A DNA stretch of 34,799 nt, taken from Kitasatospora phosalacinea (GTDB taxonomy: Bacteria; Actinomycetota; Actinomycetes; Streptomycetales; Streptomycetaceae). Where the stretch lies: positions 1-34,799 of the forward strand of contig NZ_JNYE01000083.1 of the NCBI RefSeq assembly GCF_000717185.1, written 5' to 3'. A program made the position numbers and the translations under genes. Positions 14,537-34,799 of this stretch are shown in pieces (position 1 is the stretch's first letter; the number at the start of each line of letters is the position of its first letter). The notes under the pieces are model-generated. The model was not told the DNA's origin, did no database searches, and was given only the letters and a program-made list of their open reading frames with translations.

Positions 14537-15102
14537 GCGGCGCGACGGGCGGGGCGGTGGGCCGCGGTGCGGTGGGCCGCGGGGCGGGCGGCCTGGCGAC
14601 CGGCGGCGCCGGGACGGTGGCCCGGCCCGCGCTGCCGCTGCCCGCGCAGCGCTCCGCCGAGCCGGTGCCCCGGCGCGGCACGGTGGTGGTCAGCAGCATG
14701 GCCTCCGACGCGCACACCTGGAACCTGGTCTTCCTGCAACTGCTGATCGAGGAACTCGGCTTCGAGGTGGTCAACCTCGGCGCGACCGTGCCCGACGAGA
14801 TGCTGCTCGCGGAGTGCCGGGAGCGCGGCCCGGTGCTGCTGGTGCTCTCCAGCGTCAACGGGCACGGCTACCACGAGGGCCTGCGGGTGATCCGGCGGCT
14901 GCGCGCGGACGCCGGCCTGGCGGGGCTGCCGGTGCTGATCGGCGGCAAGCTCGGCATCACCGGCGGCGAGAGCGCCGAGCACATCGCGGAGCTGCTGGAC
15001 GCCGGTTTCGACGCGGTGTTCGACGACCGGCCCGAGGGCATCGCGGCGTTCACCGGCCTGCTCGGCCGCCTCTCCGAGCGGCAGGCCCATGAACTTCGGT
15101 GA
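14533..15102 (+). CDS. glmS: Glutamate mutase small, cobalamin-binding subunit
   Basis: 189-residue B12-binding subunit (here glmS means glutamate mutase S, not glucosamine synthase). The Rossmann-like core begins at about residue 50: VVVSSMASDAHTWNLVFLQLL contains Asp59 and His61, the expected lower cobalt ligand, followed by SSVNGHGYHEGL and LPVLIGGKLG. The usual DxHxxG reads D-A-H-T-W-N, so the Gly is Asn. The first ~45 residues are a Gly/Ala/Val/Arg repeat with no counterpart in classic proteins; a start further in is possible, but the GTGA overlap with the decarboxylase supports this one. With subunit E it rearranges L-glutamate to (2S,3S)-3-methylaspartate. Confidence 0.87.
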   Translation: MSGATGGAVGRGAVGRGAGGLATGGAGTVARPALPLPAQRSAEPVPRRGTVVVSSMASDAHTWNLVFLQLLIEELGFEVVNLGATVPDEMLLAECRERGPVLLVLSSVNGHGYHEGLRVIRRLRADAGLAGLPVLIGGKLGITGGESAEHIAELLDAGFDAVFDDRPEGIAAFTGLLGRLSERQAHELR

Positions 15103-16429
15103 CCACGTGCGGGCGGTCCACGCGGGCGGCGCCCTGGTGGTGCAGCCGCGGATGGGCATGGCCGACCCGGCGCTGATGCGCGCCGGGCTGGAGGCCGTCG
15201 AGCGGGCCGACGCCGACACCGTCGGCACGATCACCCTGGACAGCTACACCCGGACCGGCGACCTGGAGTCGGTCCGGGCGGCGCTGCGCGACGGCGTCGG
15301 CCTGAACGGCTACCCGATCGTCAACTACCCGGCGGCGGTGACCCGCGGCGTGGTCGCGGGCCTGGCCGAGCGGGGCTTCCCGGTGCAGGTGCGGCACGGC
15401 TCGGCCCGCCCGCTGCACATCTTCGGCGCGCTGCTGGACGCCGGGCTGCACGCCACCGAGGGCGGCCCGGTCTCCTACTGCCTGCCCTACGGGCGCACCC
15501 CGCTGGACGAGTCGGTCCGCAACTGGGAGGCGTCCTGCGAGCTGGCCGCGGAGTACGCCGCCGAGCGCGGCGTCCGGCCGCACCTGGAGACCTTCGGCGG
15601 CTGCATGCTGGGCCAACTGTGCCCGCCCAGCCAGCTGGTGGCGATCAGCGTGCTGGAGGCGGTGTTCTTCCACGGCCTGGGCATCCGCTCGCTGTCGCTG
15701 AGCTACGCCCAGCAGACCGACGCCGAGCAGGACGCGGAGGCGATCGGGGCGCTGCGGGCGCTGGCCGGGCAGCTGCTGCCGGACGCCGACTGGCACGTGG
15801 TGGTCTACGCCTACATGGGCGTGTACCCGCGGACGGCCGCGGGGGCGAACGCCCTGCTGGCGGCGGCGGCCCGGCTGGCCGTGGACACCGGCTCCGAGCG
15901 GCTGATCGTCAAGACCTCGGTGGAGTCCAGCCGGATCCCCACCGTGCAGCACAACGTGGACGCCCTGGAGTACGCGTCCGCGGTCGCCCGGGACCGCAGG
16001 CGGCAGTCGGCCGGACCGGACGCGCCGGCCGCGGCGCCCGCCCCGGGCACCGACAGCCAGGTGTACCGGGAGGCGGCGGCGCTGGTGGCGGCGGTCCTCG
16101 ACGGCGTCGGCACCGGCGGCGTCGGCGGCGCCCTGGTGGGCGCCTTCAAGCGCGGCCTGCTGGACATCCCGTACTGCCTGCACCCGGACAACGCCGGGCG
16201 CAGCCGCAGCTACCTGGACGAGGCCGGCCGGCTGTGCTGGTCGGAGCTGGGCGGGATGCCGCTGCAGGGGATCGCCCCGGTGCGCCCCGGGCGCCGGATC
16301 ACCTCCGGCGACCTGACGAAGGCCCTGTGCCACGTGCAGGACAGGTTCGACGCGGTCGCCCTCGACCGCGGCGCCGACCGGCCGGTCGGCGCGGCAGAGC
16401 ACGAGCTCCTGGAAGGGAAAACGGCATGA
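15089..16429 (+). CDS. glmE: Glutamate mutase catalytic subunit (methylaspartate mutase E)
   Basis: 446-residue TIM-barrel subunit, slightly shorter than the ~480-residue clostridial enzyme. Seen: TLDSYTR with Arg55, VRHGSARPLH with Arg102 (the VRHG arginine of the substrate 'claw'), and HLETFGGCMLGQLCPPSQ with Glu167, which aligns with the glutamate that binds the substrate amine. A linker of Ala/Pro/Gly near residues 309-322 replaces a more compact segment. It makes 3-methylaspartate with the cobalamin subunit and so diverts glutamate to the starter unit. The ATG overlaps the small-subunit gene by 14 bases and the stop overlaps the P450 start (ATGA). Presence of both subunits with the VinN/VinO types is diagnostic for a 3-aminoisobutyrate-type starter. 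Confidence 0.9.
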   Translation: MNFGDHVRAVHAGGALVVQPRMGMADPALMRAGLEAVERADADTVGTITLDSYTRTGDLESVRAALRDGVGLNGYPIVNYPAAVTRGVVAGLAERGFPVQVRHGSARPLHIFGALLDAGLHATEGGPVSYCLPYGRTPLDESVRNWEASCELAAEYAAERGVRPHLETFGGCMLGQLCPPSQLVAISVLEAVFFHGLGIRSLSLSYAQQTDAEQDAEAIGALRALAGQLLPDADWHVVVYAYMGVYPRTAAGANALLAAAARLAVDTGSERLIVKTSVESSRIPTVQHNVDALEYASAVARDRRRQSAGPDAPAAAPAPGTDSQVYREAAALVAAVLDGVGTGGVGGALVGAFKRGLLDIPYCLHPDNAGRSRSYLDEAGRLCWSELGGMPLQGIAPVRPGRRITSGDLTKALCHVQDRFDAVALDRGADRPVGAAEHELLEGKTA

Positions 16430-17625
16430 CGTCCGATCGCCGGATCCGCGACTACCCGTTCGACATGACGGAAGTCGACGTCTCCCCGATGTACACCGAG
16501 CTGCGCACCGTGGAGCCGATGAGCTGGGTGCAGCTGCCCTACGGCGAGCCCTCCTGGCTGGCCACCCGCTACGCCGACGTGAAGCTGGTGCTGGCCGACC
16601 CGCGGTTCAGCCGCGAGCTGGCGCAGGGCCTGGACCAGCCGCGGCTGCGCCGGGAGCTGACCAGCGACGGCATCATGGGCATGGACCCGCCGGACCACAC
16701 CCGGCTGCGCAAGCTCGTCAACAAGGCGTTCACCGCCCGCCGGGTCGAGCAGATGCGCGCCGACATCAAGGCGCGCTGCACCGCGCTGATCGACGCGATG
16801 ATCGAGAAGGGCCAGCCGGCCGACCTGGTCGAGGACATGGCGCGGCCGCTGCCGGTGTCGGTGATCTGCGACCTGCTCGGGGTGCCGTACTCCGACCACC
16901 AGATCTTCCGCAAGTGGACCGAGGGCCTGACCAACGACTCCACCATGAACGGGGACGTGCTGGAGGAGATCGGCAGCGAGCTCGGCGAGTACATGTCCGC
17001 GCTGATCGCCAAGCGCCGCGAGGAGCCGACCGACGACCTGCTCGGCGCCCTGGTCTACGCCCGCGACGACGGCGACAAGCTGACCGAGGACGAGCTGATC
17101 TCGATCTCCGGCCCCGGCCTGCTGACCGGCGGCGTGGAGACGGTCTCCTCCGGCCTGCCCAACTTCGTCTTCACCCTGCTCACCGACTTCCCCGACCAGT
17201 TGGCGCTGCTGCGCTCCCGCCCGGAGCTGCTGTCCTCCGCGGTCGAGGAGCTGCTGCGCTACGTGCCGATCAACACGGCGGCGATGTTCGCCCGGTACGC
17301 CACCGAGGACGTCCGCTTCGGCGACGTGGTGGTGCGGGCCGGCGACCCGGTGCTGACCGCGCTGGCCGCGGCCAACCGGGACCCCGAGGTGTTCGAGGAC
17401 CCCGAGCGGTTCGACATCACCCGCCGGGTGAACCCGCACATGACGTTCGGGCACGGCCCGCACCACTGCATCGGGGCGGCGCTGGCCCGCCTGGAGCTGC
17501 AGGAGTCGCTGGCCGCCCTCCTGGAGCGTTTCCCGGACTTGCACCTGGTCGGTGGCCGCGAGTCCGTGCAGTGGCAGTTCGGCGTGATCGTGCGGGGACC
17601 GGTTTCCATGCCGGTCGGTTGGTGA
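16426..17625 (+). CDS. Cytochrome P450
   Basis: 399-residue soluble bacterial P450 (CYP105/107-like length). Seen: I-helix GGVETVSSG near residues 235-243 with the acid-threonine pair (E238-T239), the K-helix ExxR at 276-279 (EELLRY), and heme loop FGHGPHHCIGAALARLE with Cys348. There is no signal peptide. It is coupled to the mutase gene by an ATGA overlap and ends 35 bases before the PKS, so it is part of the biosynthetic operon and probably hydroxylates or epoxidises the macrolactam after assembly. Site and timing cannot be told. Ferredoxin and reductase genes are absent from the window. Confidence 0.93.
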   Translation: MTSDRRIRDYPFDMTEVDVSPMYTELRTVEPMSWVQLPYGEPSWLATRYADVKLVLADPRFSRELAQGLDQPRLRRELTSDGIMGMDPPDHTRLRKLVNKAFTARRVEQMRADIKARCTALIDAMIEKGQPADLVEDMARPLPVSVICDLLGVPYSDHQIFRKWTEGLTNDSTMNGDVLEEIGSELGEYMSALIAKRREEPTDDLLGALVYARDDGDKLTEDELISISGPGLLTGGVETVSSGLPNFVFTLLTDFPDQLALLRSRPELLSSAVEELLRYVPINTAAMFARYATEDVRFGDVVVRAGDPVLTALAAANRDPEVFEDPERFDITRRVNPHMTFGHGPHHCIGAALARLELQESLAALLERFPDLHLVGGRESVQWQFGVIVRGPVSMPVGW

Positions 17626-17660
17626 TCGGTTCCTGTTCCTGAATTAGGGGAGTTTCGGTA

Positions 17661-33814
<16,154 letters not shown>

Positions 33815-33818
<4 letters not shown>

Positions 33819-34799
33819 GCGAGTCCCAATCCACCGAACGGATCGTCGCGGCCCTGCGCCAGGCGGTCTCGGACAACGCGGTGCTGCGCCGGGAGAACGA
33901 CCGGCTCACGGCCGCCCAGGGCGAACCCGTGGCGATCATCGGCATGGGCTGCCGCTTCCCCGGCGGCGTCACCTCCCCCGAGGAGCTGTGGCGCCTGGTC
34001 GCCGACGGCGGCGACGCCGTCGGCGGCTTCCCCGCCGACCGCGGCTGGGACCTGGGGCGGCTCTACGAGCCCGGCTCCGCGGCCCCCGGAACGCCCTACA
34101 CCCCCGGCACCACGTACTCGCTCGACGGCGGCTTCGTCGAGCGGGCCGACGAGTTCGACGCCGAGTTCTTCGGCATCTCCCCCCGCGAGGCCCTCGGCAT
34201 GGACCCGCAGCAGCGGCTCCTGCTCGAAGCCGCCTGGGAGGCCCTGGAGCGCGGTCTCGGTCGACACCGCCTGCTCCTCCTCGCTGGTCGGCCTGCAGGC
34301 CTGGCCCCCGACGGCCGCTGCAAGGCGTTCGCCGACGCCGCCGACGGCGTCGGCTGCTCGGAGGGCGTCGGCGTCCTGCTGCTGGAGCGGCTCTCCGACG
34401 CGCGCCGCAACGGCCACCGGGTGCTCGCGGTGCTGCGCGGCTCCGCCGTCAACCAGGACGGCGCCTCCAGCGGCTTCACCGTGCCCAACGGTCCCGCCCA
34501 ACAGCGCGTCATCCGGGCGGCGTTGGCGGATGCGGGTCTCACCGCTGCGGACGTGGACGCGGTCGAGGCGCACGGCACCGGCACCACCCTCCACCATCCA
34601 CGTCGACACGCCCTCCGCCCACGTGGACTGGAGCCGCGGCGGCGTCCAGCTGCTCACCGACGAGGTCCCCTGGCCCGCGGGCGAACGCGTCCGCCGGGCC
34701 GCCGTCTCCGCGTTCGGCCTCAGCGGCACCAACGCCCACGTCATCGTCGAGGAAGCCGGAACCCCGGCCGCGGACGACACCACCCCGCACCCCTCCGGC
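33815..34799 (+). CDS. Second type I PKS, partial, ketosynthase disrupted
   Basis: Starts at a GTG overlapping the previous stop (GTGA). Residues 1-35 are a coiled-coil docking domain ([25 protein letters not shown]), followed by the KS start [15 protein letters not shown]. The KS then lacks internal pieces: about 60 codons are missing at 34253, about 35 at 34301, and about 60 at 34590, judged against KS3 of the upstream protein. The first break shifts the frame, so [14 protein letters not shown] (34254-34298) is out of frame; the second restores it at [10 protein letters not shown]; the third shifts it again, so [13 protein letters not shown]...[10 protein letters not shown] is read only in another frame. 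The KSNIGH histidine is absent. The gene runs off the window. Either the assembly lost sequence in conserved KS stretches, or the gene is truly broken. Confidence 0.8.

Noticed and set aside
17640..17660. TTAGGGGAGTTTCGG resembling the AGGGAGTTTCC promoter element
   Set aside because: It is positioned as the ribosome-binding site of the PKS, inside an operon, so no operator role is needed.

Overview
The window is very GC-rich DNA, with third codon positions almost all G or C, GTG starts and GTGA/ATGA gene overlaps. This points to a Streptomyces or Kitasatospora-type actinomycete. It holds most of the early part of a modular type I polyketide cluster. The gene set matches the route known from vicenistatin-type macrolactams, in which a beta-amino acid starter is made, masked with an aminoacyl group, loaded on a polyketide synthase and unmasked before lactam closure. 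The identification rests on my reading of motifs and gene order; no database search was possible.

Left to right: (1) 135-2294, an ABC exporter pair (ATPase, FtsX-type permease), a candidate for export or self-resistance, closed by two strong hairpins. (2) 2447-3994 (minus) a stand-alone adenylation enzyme (VinM type), divergent from 4073-4318, a stand-alone acyl carrier protein (VinL type). (3) 4538-6479, a 20-codon leader ORF, a histidine kinase and a LuxR-type response regulator, all overlapping. (4) 6526-9369, genes with no evident link to the pathway: an XRE regulator followed by a string of tiny overlapping genes, a flavoprotein, and a broken HAD-hydrolase start. (5) 9537-11439, a proline-iminopeptidase-like amidohydrolase (VinJ type) and a stand-alone acyltransferase (VinK type). 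(6) 11685-33818, one tightly coupled operon: beta-amino acid adenylation enzyme (VinN type), PLP decarboxylase (VinO type), the two glutamate mutase subunits, a cytochrome P450, and a 5385-residue PKS with loading ACP and three KS-AT-DH-KR-ACP modules. (7) 33815-34799, the start of a second PKS protein whose ketosynthase is damaged by three internal deletions, possibly an assembly fault.

Inferred pathway: glutamate mutase turns L-glutamate into 3-methylaspartate; the VinN-type enzyme loads it on the free ACP; the VinO-type enzyme decarboxylates it to a 3-aminoisobutyryl unit; the VinM-type enzyme adds a protecting amino acid (alanine in vicenistatin); the VinK-type acyltransferase moves the dipeptide to the N-terminal ACP of the PKS. 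Three malonyl extensions with KR and DH then build a polyene beginning, and the VinJ-type hydrolase later frees the amine. The final product cannot be deduced because the remaining PKS genes lie outside the window.

Beyond the genes, the promoter regions share sequence. A GGGGTGTNNN...CCTGA element lies before the transporter, the two-component system and the main biosynthetic operon. A second promoter-like block (CCCCTAAGGGGCTGG plus CTAGACATGGGGG) occurs twice, before the VinJ-type gene and, facing left, beside the ACP gene. These look like a shared cluster-specific control system.
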